Positions 10,548 through 20,990 of a stretch of 64,000 nt of DNA are shown here, one piece after another. The stretch's first letter is position 1, and every line of letters starts with the position of its first letter. Below the pieces are notes generated by a model. It saw nothing but the letters and a program-made list of their open reading frames with translations, was not told the DNA's origin and ran no database searches. The translations under genes were made by a program, and so were the position numbers. The DNA comes from Ovis canadensis (lineage: Eukaryota > Chordata > Mammalia > Artiodactyla > Bovidae), in NCBI RefSeq assembly GCF_042477335.2, contig NC_091251.1, forward strand, positions 86,257,501 to 86,321,500, read 5' to 3'.

Positions 10548-12139
10548 ACCGTGAACTTCCTTCCTCTATTTCTGCTTTATTGAATATGCCAAAGTCTTTG
10601 ATTGTGTAGATCACAACAAACTGTGGAAAATTCTGAAAGAGATGGGAATACGAGACAACCTGACCTGCCTCTTGAGAAATCTAGGTCAAGAAGCAACAGT
10701 TAGAACTGGACATGGAACAACAGACTGGTTCCAAACTGGGAAAGAAGTACATCAAGGCTGTACATTGTCACTCTGCTTATTTAACTTATATGCAGAGTAG
10801 TACTTATATGCAGATTATATCATGTGAAATGCTGGGCTGAATGAAGCATAAGCTGCCATCAAGATTGCCGGGGGAAACATCAATAACCTCAGATACACAG
10901 ATGACACCACCCTTACGGCAGAAAGCAAAGAACTAAAGAGCCTCAATGAAAGTGAAAGAGGAGAGTGAAAAAGTTGGCTTAAAACTCAACATCCAAAAAA
11001 CTAAGATCATGGCATCCGGTCCCATCACTTCATGGCAAATAGATGGGGAAACAATGGAAACAGTGAGAGACTTTATTTTGGGGGGCTCCAAAATCACTGC
11101 AGATGGTGACTGCAGCCACGAAATTAAAAGACACTTGCTCCTTGGAAGAAAAGCTATGACCAACCTAGACAGCATATTAAAAAGCAGAGACATTACTTTG
11201 CCAACAAAGGTCCATGTAGTCAAGGCTATGGTTTTTCCAGTAGTCATGTATGGATGTAAGAGTTGGACTATAAAGAAAGCTGAGTGCCGAGGAATTGACG
11301 CTTTTGAACTGTGTTGCTGGAAAGACTTTTGAGAGTCCCTTAGACTACAAGGAGATCCAATCAGTCCATCCTAAAGGAAATAAGTCCTGAATATTCACTG
11401 GAAGGACTGATGCTGAAACTCCAATACTTTGGCTACTTGATGTGAAGAACTTTTTCCTTGGAAAAGACCTTGATGCTGGGCAACAATGAAGATGGGAGGA
11501 GAAGGGGACGACAGAGGATGAGATGGTTGGATGGCATCACTGATTCGCTGGACATGAGTTTGAGCAAGTTCTAGGAGCTGGTAATGGACAGGGAAGCCTG
11601 GCATGCTCCAGTCCATGGGGTTGCAAACAGTTTGACATGACTGAGTGACTGAACTGACTGATCTAGGTGGGACCTATTTGTAAACACAAATGGCCCATTA
11701 AGAGGAAGGCAGAGGGTGCCAGAGATTTCAGAGATGTGCTTTTGAAATATAGGAGCTACAAGTCAAGGAATATAAGTGGCTACTAGAAGCTGAAAAAAAG
11801 CAAAGAAATGGGACTTCCTCTCAGAGTCTCCAGAAGTAATCAGAACTCAGAAAAGCAGTTAAATGAGCTGAACTATTTTTGCTTTATGCTGTCTACAGCA
11901 GTGCAAGATAAGAATACAAACCAGACAAGTACCATTTCTGCATTAATAGGGAATAAGATCCTGAACCCTGGATAAGCAGCTAAGTGGGCTACATAGGCTT
12001 AAGAGGTATTTCAACTCAAGTGGTAATAGGCTGCATGTTATCCACTGTATTGTGTGTGTGTATAATATTTTAAGTATATTATATATTGTATATTAAAGGT
12101 AGTCTAGCTTCTACGGGAAAGAAACTGAAAATCAGAGAG

Positions 12140-12335
12140 TCCTATGTAGTTACCATCAATAATTTATATTCATTATCTCATTTGATCCTCACAACTCTAG
12201 GAAGCAGTCAAATCTGGTACTGAATTCAATTCTGCAGTGGAAAAAGCAGCAGCGTGAGAGGGTGACTTGCCCAGTTAAAGGTTAGTAAATGGCTCCTACT
12301 CCGATGTCTTTCTACTAGATTATTTTACCTCGAAA
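12140..12335 (+). mobile_element. MIR SINE
   Basis: Shows 'cattatctcatttgatcctcac', 'tgacttgcccagttaaagg' and a degenerate terminal block. Diverged mammal-wide copy, 300 bp before the CpG island. Confidence 0.7.
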
Positions 12336-12542
12336 ACAGCAATCGATCTACGTCTAGGTATGTTGTATTAACTTCTAAAATAACTTCAAGTTAGAAAAGA
12401 AAACAAGGCCAACATTTTACAAGCAATACCATAATTTAATTTTACGTGCATAGAAACCGAATATCACACGCAAGTGGTTAGAAAGACGCTGAAGAGAACA
12501 CGTAGACTAGTAATGTGTTTCTCCGCATGAAAATGAGTATCT

Positions 12543-12635
12543 ACCCTTCTAGGTGTTGCTGTGTGGATTAAATGACATAATACACGTAAAGTGCTTATCA
12601 GAGTAGCTAGTCTCACAGTTCGTACTACATACTCC
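12543..12635 (-). mobile_element. MIR fragment
   Basis: Plus-strand text 'gtgtggattaaatgacataa' and 'cacgtaaagtgcttatcagagtagc' is the reverse of the MIR core. It abuts the left edge of the CpG island. Confidence 0.7.
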
Positions 12636-13067
12636 AGGACGTCTCTTCCCAGAGGAGAATCTGCTTTTCTGATCCCGAAAATTAACCAACCCAGGAGGTG
12701 GGTAGGAAAGAATGCGAGGGGAGGGAGTGCGGGTAGCGGAAAAATAGGTCCCAGCTACCTCTCCTTGAACACTTGACCAACAGGCGCTTACTTTTTACCC
12801 AAACAGGACGGCTTCGGCGACACCAACCGAACCCTCAGAAGATCGGCGGAGCAGTGACAGCACGGGTATGACCCAGGGGCTCGGATCACTGCACCAGAAG
12901 TCCCAACACGTGGCTCCCTCCTCTCACCGCCTCCCCTAATTTCCTTCTGCCCCTAGTGCTACAGGCTCAGCGACTTCGGTTTTTTAGAGTCAGCTGGCAC
13001 TGTCGCCGACCGTCAAGACAGCTGCCCATCCCAAGAACGTTACCCACCCAAAGCCTGAAAAATATAC

Positions 13068-13160
13068 CTGACCAGGAAGCCCACGACTGGTGCGAGAACG
13101 AACTCGAGCACAGACTCGTAGCCTAGCCGACGACCGGAACTCCACCCTCCATCTCTCTGA
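13068..13160 (-). other. Possible noncoding first exon, leftward gene
   Basis: On the minus strand, CCAAT boxes at 13192-13196 and 13160-13164 are followed by CpG-rich sequence ending CAG|GTATAT at 13062-13067. The only ATG in it meets a stop after nine codons, so this would be 5' UTR. The donor is weak and the start is not marked by any initiator I can see. Confidence 0.25.
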
Positions 13161-13431
13161 TTGGGTAAACGTGCAAAGGAGCTCGCAGAGGATTGGTCAA
13201 CAGCAGAGAGGCGGGCCACTTCCCAGGGGCGGGGAAAGAGGTGGGGCGGGGAGGCTCACCTCCTCAGAGAAACGTTGGGAGTTGGCCTCTTTCCGGATTG
13301 GAAGAACGCTAGACATCTGCGCAGACGTAGACCCAGCTTCCGTATAGGGACTGGCAACATCGCCCTTTACGTTACGGAAGTACGTTACGTTAACGGAAGT
13401 TTTAATAACTCATTGGTTGTAACGAAGACGT

Positions 13432-13525
13432 ATGTCTCCTGGCAGCGTGTCCAAGAAAGGGCAAGAAGAAAGCGAGTTCCGCCTCTTCCTTGGGCGACTG
13501 GGTCCTTCCGTTGACAGAAGGCGAC
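13432..13525 (+). CDS. Possible first coding exon, rightward gene
   Basis: An ATG at 13432 lies inside the CpG island, 16 bp after a CCAAT box. It opens a frame beginning MSPGSVSKKG and continuing, rich in Gln, Glu, Lys and Arg, to GAC|GTGAGT at 13526, a strong donor. That gives 94 nt, ending in phase 1. Without splicing the frame stops at 13549-13551 (TAG). The start context is weak (C at -3, T at +4). I do not recognise the peptide. The ATG could instead lie in 5' UTR, with the true start in a later exon. Confidence 0.35.
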
Positions 13526-13640
13526 GTGAGTTCCTTTCAGCGTTTAGACGCTAGAACTGCCACCGAGCCAGACTCGGGTAGACAGTTGGTACGTTGACCA
13601 TTAAGTTTCTGCGGGTGAGAAATACTTAGTACTTCGAATC

Positions 13641-14031
13641 GGGCCCTGAAACACCCATATACACTCAGAACTTTTAAATAATGACTTCAGTATTGGAACG
13701 CAGAGGAGTCTGGCCTTTTCGCGGTCTTTGACTTGGCTGTGTCATTGGCTGAAAAAGTTATCAGTTTGAACGTAGCTCCGCGTCCACCCCAGGCAATCCT
13801 GGGATTTGTGGTCCTGGGGGCAAGTGTCCCATAGCTTTGAATGTGATTGTTGTTGCTACTTCTTCCATGTTAACAACCTCTGATAGTTACTGTGGTTTTC
13901 TTGTTTTCCGTTGTGCTTTCTTATCCTTTCGCTTATCAGCAGTATTAAAGCCAAAGGACACTTAGGAAAACTAGAAGGTCTTCATGTATGTAAAGGTAAA
14001 TACTAGTATTTAAAACATTTTACTACTGTGC
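13641..14031. other. Promoter-proximal intron-like DNA
   Basis: CpG density falls off after 13640. An inverted CCAAT at 13744-13748 and a few CpGs remain up to about 13820. No repeat or open frame is seen. Confidence 0.4.
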
Positions 14032-14039
14032 CTCTGCTG

Positions 14040-14221
14040 ATGCTGCTTAGTTGTTTCAGTCGTGTCTGACTCTTTGCGACCCTATGGACTGTAACCCTCT
14101 ATCCATGGGATTCTCCAGGCAAGAATACTGGAGTGGGTTGCCGTGCCCTCCTCCTCCAGGGATCGAACCCGGGTCTCCTGTATTGCAGGATGATTCTTTA
14201 CCACTGAGCCACCAGCGAAGC
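14040..14221 (-). mobile_element. Bov-tA SINE
   Basis: The reverse-strand head 'gggcttcgctggtggctcag' is at the right edge, and a B-box-like 'ggttcgatccc' equivalent lies near 14157-14170. The Bov-A part runs left. Flanking CCTCTGCT at 14032-14039 and 14222-14229 is the target duplication. Confidence 0.88.
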
Positions 14222-14562
14222 CCTCTGCTAGATGTTCGTGATTAACATACAAAGTGGATAGTAAAAGTCTTGGTTTTTTTGCTTTTACAGCAAAATGGTA
14301 TTTGATTTTCATGTTCGTGTTCACTCGACAATATTTGAAAAATGCTTTAAACTTGACAGTTATATATACTGTTTCGTCTGTTTACGTAAATCAAGTGTTA
14401 TGATAAAAGCAGAACTGGCTACTGTGTTGATAAGAAAATAATGCTGTAGTTAAAATGTCAAACATGACCAGTTTCAGGAGGCACACACACACTGTATATT
14501 ATTCAATGTTGTATTATGAAGTCCGTTTTCAATCTTATTGGAAACATGCTGGTTTGATTTTA

Positions 14563-14776
14563 GGACTTCCCTGGTGGCTCAGATGGTAGAGCATCTGTCT
14601 ACAATGTGGGAGACCCTGGTTCAATTCCTGGGTCGGGAAGATCCTCTGGGAAAGGAAATGGCAACCTACTCCAGTACTCTTGCCTGGAAAATCCCATGGA
14701 TGGAGGAGCGTGGTAGGGCTACAGTCCATGCGGTAACAAAGAGTCGAACACGACTGAGTGACTTCACTTCACTTCC
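14563..14776 (+). mobile_element. Bov-tA SINE
   Basis: Full head-to-tail copy: 'ggacttccctggtggctcag', 'ttcaattcctgggtcggga', 'tactcttgcctggaaaatcc', ending 'acacgactgagtgacttcac'. It lies 340 bp from an oppositely oriented Bov-tA, so a transcript crossing both could fold on itself. Confidence 0.88.
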
Positions 14777-15758
14777 TTGGTTTTATTGAATCATGAACTC
14801 CTTTCACTTCTGTAAGCACATTTAGTAATATTTCATTGCTTTGTGTTTAGCAAAAGTGAAAATCTATAAACACCGAAAGTTTTTCTGAGTGACCCTTTAC
14901 AACTTTTTTTTTCTATTTAATATGTAATACAAACATTCATATGTGTAAGAAAAAACAGAGCTTGTTGCTGGACAAAAAATTAAGTACAATTTAGAGGATT
15001 TAAGCCAAGCAGAAACTGCATTTATGACTGATGCTTGCAGTAATTGCTTTTACAGTTTTTTGTAATTTTTTGTTTCTTGTAAATGATGACAGAAGGTCTC
15101 AGGTTTTCTTTGTAAATGAAACATGAGAAACATAAGTGTTCTTTTTTTTAATATATAATTCTCTGTACATAAAGAGCCAAACAGAGTGTAACCACCACTA
15201 TATTTCTCCTTTAAATATTTGATATGATGTACTCAGTGAAATATATTGGTATGAAAATTACCATCAGAAAAATGTAAATTTGTTAGTTTTAATGCTTTCC
15301 TTTAACTAACATTTTGAAAATATTTTTCCTTTTGCCCCCTATTTTAAATCAGTGATCCATTTGGAATATTCATTAAATTTGTATTACTAAGAATAAAAAT
15401 TGCAGATATGAAGACTGCTACTATGATTAGCATGGTTCAGCAGAGTGACAAATCAACTGAATAACTGAATCCTGGGCCCATTTGGCTGATCTGTATTAAC
15501 TGTTCTAAGTTCACTCTTTTTGAGTATTTCGGAAGCACTCAAAGTATTCCATTTAAAGAGAAATATCTCGAATAGTTTTGTTTTTTTTTAACTGAGAATT
15601 TAAAAATAGAAATTGCAGCAGTCACCACTACTTCCCTTTAACCCAAGAATCATCTTTGTACACCATCTGTTGGGAAATAGTTTTAAGAAATGACCTCAAA
15701 GTGAGAGAAATGCAAGATGACTTTTGAGATACAGGAAACGAATATTACAATCCCTGCT
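14777..15758. other. AT-rich intron-like DNA
   Basis: No transposon recognised. A pyrimidine-rich acceptor-like run ends in 'aaatcag' at 15352, and the following 27 nt to a weak GTATTA could continue the phase of the candidate first exon, but the donor is poor. I list it here, not as an exon. Confidence 0.4.
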
Positions 15759-15772
15759 TGTGTTTACTTTTT

Positions 15773-15940
15773 GAAACTATTTATTTACTTGTTTATTTAT
15801 TTGGCTGCCCCGGGTCTTAGTCATGACAGGAGGGGCCTTTTAGTTGTAGCACACGGGATCTATTGCCCTGACCAGGTCAGACTGGGCCCCCTGCATCAGG
15901 AGTGTGGAGTCCCAGCCACTGGACCACCAGGGAAAGTTCC
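15773..15940 (-). mobile_element. CHR-type SINE
   Basis: Reverse of a CHR SINE: the T-rich tail at 15780-15802 comes first, and the head 'ctttccctggtggtccagtgg' ends at about 15937. A perfect 14-bp duplication, TGTGTTTACTTTTT, lies at 15759-15772 and 15941-15954. Confidence 0.88.
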
Positions 15941-16008
15941 TGTGTTTACTTTTTAATATCAACACTTTTTAAAAAAATCTTTTTTGTTTTTTGCTTTTTT
16001 CCTTTTTT

Positions 16009-17224
16009 CAAACCCTTGTGTCCAGAACTGACTTTCAATAGATCATAGCAAGGGAGCTGCTCTGCTGCCTATGAAACCCCAACCCAGAAGCAGGTCATCT
16101 ACCAATGGTTTAGCACCAGGTTCCCCGCAAACCTGTGGTGGTGACAGGCGAGAGGGCAGCTGCCTTTCTGACTGTGGCCCTTGTCTTAGGATGAAAGGCT
16201 TTCTGCACCAGACCCGGTCCTAATACATGACCTGGTCCCAGCATGCAGCAGGGCACGCCATGCTGTGCACAGAGGGACATGGGTGGCAGGCCGCTGGCAG
16301 GGATGGCAGGGCACTGGCTGAGGATTCCCAGCGCTGCCATATTGTTCTGCCTGGATGGGATTCTGACTTGGAGGCATTCAGTCATAATCCCACAGATGGT
16401 AGCTTTGACCCATTTACTCCTCAGCCAAGCACATACACCGAATGTCTGAACCCGCAGTTCCTCTCCTACTGAGCAGGATTATCATGGCAACAACACATTA
16501 GTAGGGTAAAACTAATCTGTCTCACCACAGTCTAGTTCCAGCTCACGTTCCCAATTAGTGGGTGAACACCCCAACGCTTGGGGAATTCTGCTTCAAAATG
16601 ATAGAAAGAGCCGACATCAAAGGATCAAAAAGCAATGTCACTATGAACATTTGGCCACCACAAGCCAATTATCCCTGTGGTAACTTTTCTGACACTTCCT
16701 GCTTAAAACCCCAAAGGTCAGAAGGATCGTGAGGATCCGCTTTCACGGTCTGTATTTGTACTAAAAATCAAGATCAAGTGAGCTTTTGCCCTTCTGTTCC
16801 ATGGGAGGTTTCTGTTCTCTCTGAGCTCGCCTTAGGACACCATTTGCAGGTGTACGGCCTCAGTCAAACTCCCCACCTGGCACTGGCCCCGGTGGGGCAC
16901 TTGGCACCAGAAATGAGAGCCTGTTAGGGCTTGCAACTGCCACACACTCCGCTCTCCCCACCCCTGCGCCTCACTCGGTCAGTGAAAGAATGATCAGAAT
17001 ATTTCACTGGTGGCCTGCAAGGGCGGTGCACCCCACCTTGCTCCCTCGCAGGGACAGGGGAGGTGGGGCACCAGGGGCCCTCCCACTTATTCTGCACCTC
17101 TCATTTCTCTTCACCGTGCTAGACTAGAAGCAGGCTCAACAGGGTTTTCTCTCCCTGCTGATTCAGCCAAGCCCATGCCCTTGGCTGTGGTTTCACTGGA
17201 TAGTAGGTAGGGACAGTGGGAATC
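16009..17224 (-). pseudogene. 28S rRNA retropseudogene (3' portion)
   Basis: The minus strand matches the 3' part of nuclear 28S rRNA. It starts at 'agattcccactg' (17224) and passes 'acctactatccagtgaaacc', 'ctagcacggtgaagagaaat', 'gtgtcctaaggcgagctc' (16828-16845), 'agttaccacagggata' (16669-16684) and 'gggtgaacaatc'-like text, ending with the mature terminus 'cacaagggtttg' at 16009. The sarcin-ricin loop remnant at 16457-16470 has one change (AGTAGGAGAGGAAC). An A-rich tail (minus strand) fills 15970-16008. Flanking AACACTTTT at 15961-15969 and 17229-17237 is a possible target duplication, 4 bp from the 5' edge. These are the marks of L1-type retrotransposition of rRNA. GC-rich expansion segments have decayed. 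It is not a functional rRNA gene. Confidence 0.93.
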
Positions 17225-17237
17225 TTATAACACTTTT

Positions 17238-17240
<3 letters not shown>

Positions 17241-17271
<31 letters not shown>
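17241..17271. repeat. (TA)15 microsatellite
   Basis: Uninterrupted TA dinucleotides just beyond the 28S retrocopy. It is a likely length polymorphism. Confidence 0.95.
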
Positions 17272-17275
<4 letters not shown>

Positions 17276-17399
17276 TTTTAAAAATTGTGAACATGATATA
17301 GCAGGATAAACTTTGAAACCTAATCACATATATGTATATGTTTACATATGTATGAGTGGTAAAAAAAATTATTGAGAAATACATGATCAAAAAAGCCTG

Positions 17400-17815
17400 A
17401 AGTGTTAAAGAAAAAAATTATTCATGACACTTTTTAAGAAGGTAAGGCAGACTTTCTTCAAGGTAGGTACTGTTGTAGGGTTCTGTAAAAAGGGAGCGAG
17501 ATTAGAGTCAATTCTGAGTCCAACAGGGAAAGCAGGAATTTATAGCCAGGGGGATAGGGGGGCAGTGGGTGAAAGTTTACTCTGAGGAAATTTCAGGGTT
17601 AGGGGGATTATTGCTGCATTACTCAACAGTTCTTACTAAAAGTTGGTAGGTATAATTGGACATCACCTGGAGGATAATGAAGGATGAGGCACTCAGTCAG
17701 ATATTGAGAGAGGGCGATTCTGGTTTAACTGCCTTAGCAGGATTCTTGCTATAGGATTCTTGAACACTACAAGGAAGGACATGGGGCTGAAGGTCAAGCC
17801 TAGTCAAAAGAGCAC
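17400..17815. other. Unassigned, possibly LTR-derived repeat
   Basis: The moderately GC-balanced text 'gcaggaatttatagccaggg', 'tataattggacatcacctgg', 'agcaggattcttgctatag' reads like an ancient LTR. I see no terminal TG/CA pair, target duplication or poly(A) signal to prove it. It may be ordinary intronic DNA. Confidence 0.3.
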
Positions 17816-17850
17816 ACATATATATACACTCCACACATACTCTCACTCCT

Positions 17851-18455
17851 GTTGTTATTTAGTCACTAAGTCGTGTCCAACTCTTTGTGGCTTCATGGAT
17901 TGTAGCATGCCAGCCTCCTCTGTCCTCCACTATCTCCCGGAGTTTGCTCAGATTTATGTCCGTTGAGTTGGTGATACTATCTAACCATCTCATGCTTTGC
18001 TGCCTCCTTCTTCTTTTGCCTTCAATCTTTCCCAGCATCAGGATCTTTTCCAATGAGTTGGCTCTTTGTATCAGGTGGTCAAAGTATAGGAGCTTCAGCT
18101 TCAGCATCAGTCCTTCAAATGAATATTCAAGGTTGATTTCCTTTAGGATTGACTAGTTTGATTTCCTTGTAGTCTAAGTGACTGTGAAGAGTATTCTCCA
18201 GCACCAGAGTTTGAAAACATCAATTCTTGGGCTCAGCCTTCTTTATGGTCCAACTCTCACATCTGTGCTAACTACTGGAAAAACCATAGCTTTGACTGTA
18301 TGGACTTTTGTTGGCGAAGTGGTGTCTCTGCTTTTTAACACACTTTCTAGGTTTATTATAGCTTTCCTTCCAAGGAGCAAGCATCTTTTAATTTCATGGC
18401 TGCAGTCACCATCAGCAGTGACTTTGGAACCCAAGAAAGTAAAATCTATCACTGC
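17851..18455 (-). mobile_element. BovB 3'-end fragment
   Basis: About 600 bp of BovB in reverse: 'tagtcactaagtcgtgtcc' at the left, 'catcaggatcttttccaatg' in the middle and 'aaaaccatagctttgactg' to 'gcagtgactttggaac' at the right. It is more diverged than most BovB copies here, so probably an older insertion. Confidence 0.88.
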
Positions 18456-18589
18456 TGTATATACACAAAAATATTTTTATTTGCTATTGTTAAAATATGA
18501 AGTCTGAATTACACATAATACTATTTGGAAATATTCAGGCTCAATCACTGTACCAAGGCTCAATGAGAGAAACAGAACCAGTTGGAGAT

Positions 18590-19000
18590 CTATATTAAGG
18601 ATTTTTTTTTTTTTTGCAAGGAATTGACTTAGACAGTTATGGGGGCTGGCTAGAAGACGAGTCTGAAATCTGTAGAGCAGTGTGTCAGGAGAAGGAGTCG
18701 GGAAATCTCAGGCATGCGCTGAAGTTGCAATCCACAGGCAGAATTTCTTCCTATTAACCTCGGTTCTACTCTGAAAGCCCTTCAGCTAATGGAACTGGGC
18801 CTGGCCAGATTATCTAGGATAACCTTTATTTAAAGTCTACTGATAAAAAATTTAAAAAAAAATAAATAAAGTCTACTGATAATGAACAGTAATTACATCT
18901 ACAAAATACCTTCATGGCAGCACACAGATAAAGAACTTCAGATCTTTGAGAGTTGAGGTTCAGGCTTGCAACTCATTCCCAGAAACTATGTTTGACATTG
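18590..19000 (+). mobile_element. Old mammalian repeat, probably L1M 3' region
   Basis: Shows 'gagatctatattaagga', 'gaattgacttagacagttatgg', 'gaagttgcaatccacaggcag' and 'gtaattacatctacaaaatacc', blocks common to old L1M 3' regions. A 13-nt direct duplication AAAGTCTACTGAT (about 18832 and 18868) flanks an A-rich filler near 18845-18870. Confidence 0.5.
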
Positions 19001-19845
19001 TGTCTTATATTTTGGGAAGAGGGTTAGTGTAAGCACACAGGATATACAAACCAATTCCATTTCCACTCTCTGGTAAAATGTGTCTAAAAGGAATGGCTCT
19101 ACCTTCAAACTCCATTCCAGCCTGTTTCTCTAACTTTCTGCCTCTTTGGCTATTCCTTGAGATGTTGGCCTGACAGCCTACATTTGAAGCCTTTGGCTTA
19201 ATTCCCTATCACCAGGAATATGTTGCCCAACTCTTGAATCACAGAGGTTTCCCAGTATAAGGCCTGCCTGTAGGCATGTCTGCCTTTGTATGAGAAGGAC
19301 TTCCTGGCAAGCTACCAGCTCTGGAGCTTTTGAAAGTGTCAACAACATTGCCCTTGAAGCCACAGGGTGGAGTGGTGGCTAGAACATCCTGTAACAGGTG
19401 CCAGTTGGTTTACTCCAGTCACCATGCCAATTTTTCAAGATAGTGGCAGTATTTTAATTCCTTCAGTTTTAAGATGGACTTGCCTATAACCCCTTTAGAC
19501 AGCTGAAAGTTAAAGAAGAAGCAGAGCTGGTACTGCAACTGATAATTATATTGACCAAAAACACCACCTACCTCCAGAAGACCTCCCCACAAAGCTGCTC
19601 GAAAGTGGTGAATTGAATGGTTTAAGCTGTTTGTTCTCTTCCTGCTTCTTTGAAGTTAAAAAGAATGAACAAATAGTAAAATAGCACACTAAATGGAGTC
19701 AAGAGGAGAAGAAAGAAAGACTAGAGTATTTGACAAGTGGTTGGTCCTTGGGTCTTCTATTTAAGTAAGAATTAGGACCATAGTTTACTATACAAGTGTG
19801 GTTAGGATCAACAGGAGCAGCTTAGAATCTTTATAATTACTTTGA
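19001..19845. other. Single-copy DNA, no gene identified
   Basis: Base composition is closer to coding here than in neighbouring AT-rich DNA, but no open frame exceeds about 60 codons, and none has a recognisable domain or paired splice sites. It could be a degraded retrocopy or an old transposon. I cannot assign it. Confidence 0.4.
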
Positions 19846-19972
19846 AAAAATTTTTTTTCTTCTTTGACTGTGTTGCCAGGCTTGCAGGATCTTAGTTTCC
19901 CAACCAGAGATCGAACCTGGGCCAGCAGTGAAAGTGCCAAGTACTAACCACTGGACTTCCAGGGAATTCTCA
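19846..19972 (-). mobile_element. CHR-type SINE, short
   Basis: Plus-strand 'aaccagagatcgaacctggg' is the reversed B-box, and 'accactggacttccagggaa' is the reversed head. The T-run at about 19851-19859 is the reversed tail. Confidence 0.8.
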
Positions 19973-20115
19973 TCACTTCTTTATTAAATAAGTTATGGAA
20001 GTACCCATTTACCCATGCACGTTAAAGTTGATCCAGGGCTCTTCCTCCAGATCAGCTCTAGAAGGATACAGCTGAAAGAGTTCTTGAATTGCTAAGGTGA
20101 ACACTATTACAGATT

Positions 20116-20515
20116 TGTTGTTGTTCATTCGCTAAGTTGTGTCTGTCAACTCTTCATGACCCCATGAACTGCAGTACCCTTCACTGTCTCCCAGAGTTTG
20201 CTCAAAGTCATGTCCATTGAGTCAGTCATGCCATCCAACCATCTCATCCTCTGTCGCCCCCATCTCCTCCTGTCCTCCATCTTTCCCACCATCAGGGTCT
20301 TTTCTGGTGAGTTGGCTCTTCACATTAGTTGGGCAAAGTATTGGAGCTTCAGCTTCAGCATCAGTTCTTCCAGTGAATATTCAAGGTTGATTTCTTTTAG
20401 AATTGAGTGGTTTGATTTCCTTGCAGTCCAAGGGACTCTCAAGAGTCTCCTCCAGCACCACAATTTAAAAGCATCAGTTCTTCAGCGCTCAGCCGCCTTT
20501 GTGGTCCAACTACAC
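20116..20515 (-). mobile_element. BovB 3'-end fragment
   Basis: Starts 'ttgttgttgttcattcgctaag' on the plus strand and reaches 'ttcagcgctcagccgcc'. The 'tgttgttg' start differs from the usual 'cagttcag' tail, resembling the older BovB at 17851. No coding content. Confidence 0.87.
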
Positions 20516-20869
20516 GTTTACACTTTCTTTTTTATTGTAATTCTACATTCCAGGCTACTTACTGTTAAAAACTTCAGTGTGGGAAAGTTCCATCTTATAC
20601 AAAAGTAGAAAAAAATGGTATCATGAACCATTATGTATATGACCCTATCACCCAACTTAACTGATGGCTAAACTTGTATCTATGCTCTCACCCACTTTCC
20701 CACCACATCTCCTATCAGATTATTTATAAGCAAGTCATTTCATTTGTAAATAGGACTCTTTGTATCTCTAAATGATGACTCCCCCACCAAATACAACTAA
20801 AATAAGCAAATATTTTAATAAGGACTATTACCCAAAACTGTATGATTTTTAAGAAGTTATTTAATCTCT
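20516..20869. other. Single-copy or old-repeat DNA
   Basis: The sequence 'tatgaccctatcacccaac' hints at an old L1 or LTR relic, but too little remains to assign it. No open frame. Confidence 0.4.
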
Positions 20870-20990
20870 GTAAACTTCAAATTATTCATCAGGTGACAAT
20901 ATATTCCTTTCAATGAGATTATGAAAATTAACACAATGTAAATAAAATACTCCCCACAGTGCTTGCCACAGTATAGGCATTCAGGAGCTA
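20870..20990 (-). mobile_element. MIR fragment
   Basis: Plus-strand 'tgagattatgaaaattaacac', 'cagtgcttgccacagtatagg' and 'cattcaggagc' are the reversed MIR core. Confidence 0.65.

Larger units (their letters stand above)
8836..11661 (+). mobile_element. Long 5'-truncated BovB
   Basis: Runs from the endonuclease region ('ctacaagaccttctagaac') through reverse transcriptase and the C-terminal domain to the 3' tail. A second, inverted BovB piece interrupts it at 8885-9342. Candidate 9-bp duplication TCTAGGTGG at 8827-8835 and 11662-11670. The reverse transcriptase motif reads YTDD at 10894-10905 instead of YADD. Several frameshifts and stops, for example after 'LSDGQY' near 9545, show it is dead. 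Confidence 0.9.
8690..11880 (+). mobile_element. Ancient mammalian repeat split by BovB
   Basis: The left part (8690-8835) has 'gcaagcaaaataatg', 'tctaattcctggaacctatgaatg' and 'aaggatcttgagattgaca'. The right part (11671-11880) continues with 'gacctatttgtaaac', 'aagaggaaggcagagggt' and 'gcctctagaagctg'-like text. Together they match a widespread old mammalian repeat that I cannot assign reliably. Only these two ends belong to it; the middle is BovB. Confidence 0.5.
12640..13640. promoter_or_regulatory. CpG-island promoter, probably bidirectional
   Basis: The only CpG-dense, transposon-free kilobase in the window. Inverted CCAAT boxes (ATTGG) lie at 13160, 13192, 13297 and 13412, with a fifth just outside at 13744. 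GC boxes (GGGGCGGGG) lie at 13226-13234 and 13243-13251. ETS-type CGGAAGT sites lie at 13375-13381 and 13394-13400. No good TATA box is seen. Several CCAAT boxes with GC boxes are typical of NF-Y-driven housekeeping or cell-cycle promoters. Donor-like sites point right (GTGAGT at 13526, GTGAGA at 13615) and left (reverse of 13062-13067), which suggests divergent transcription. CpG retention against general CpG loss implies germline hypomethylation. Confidence 0.8.

Noticed and set aside
15345-15400. Possible second exon in phase with the 13432 exon
   Set aside because: The acceptor is good but the donor GTATTA is poor and a stop follows after about 12 codons. Too weak to annotate.
16110-16472. 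Several frames of 60-90 codons
   Set aside because: They lie inside the 28S rRNA retropseudogene and have no protein meaning.
16009-17224. Initial thought of a nuclear mitochondrial rRNA insertion
   Set aside because: Landmarks fit nuclear 28S rRNA, including its mature 3' end, not mitochondrial 16S.
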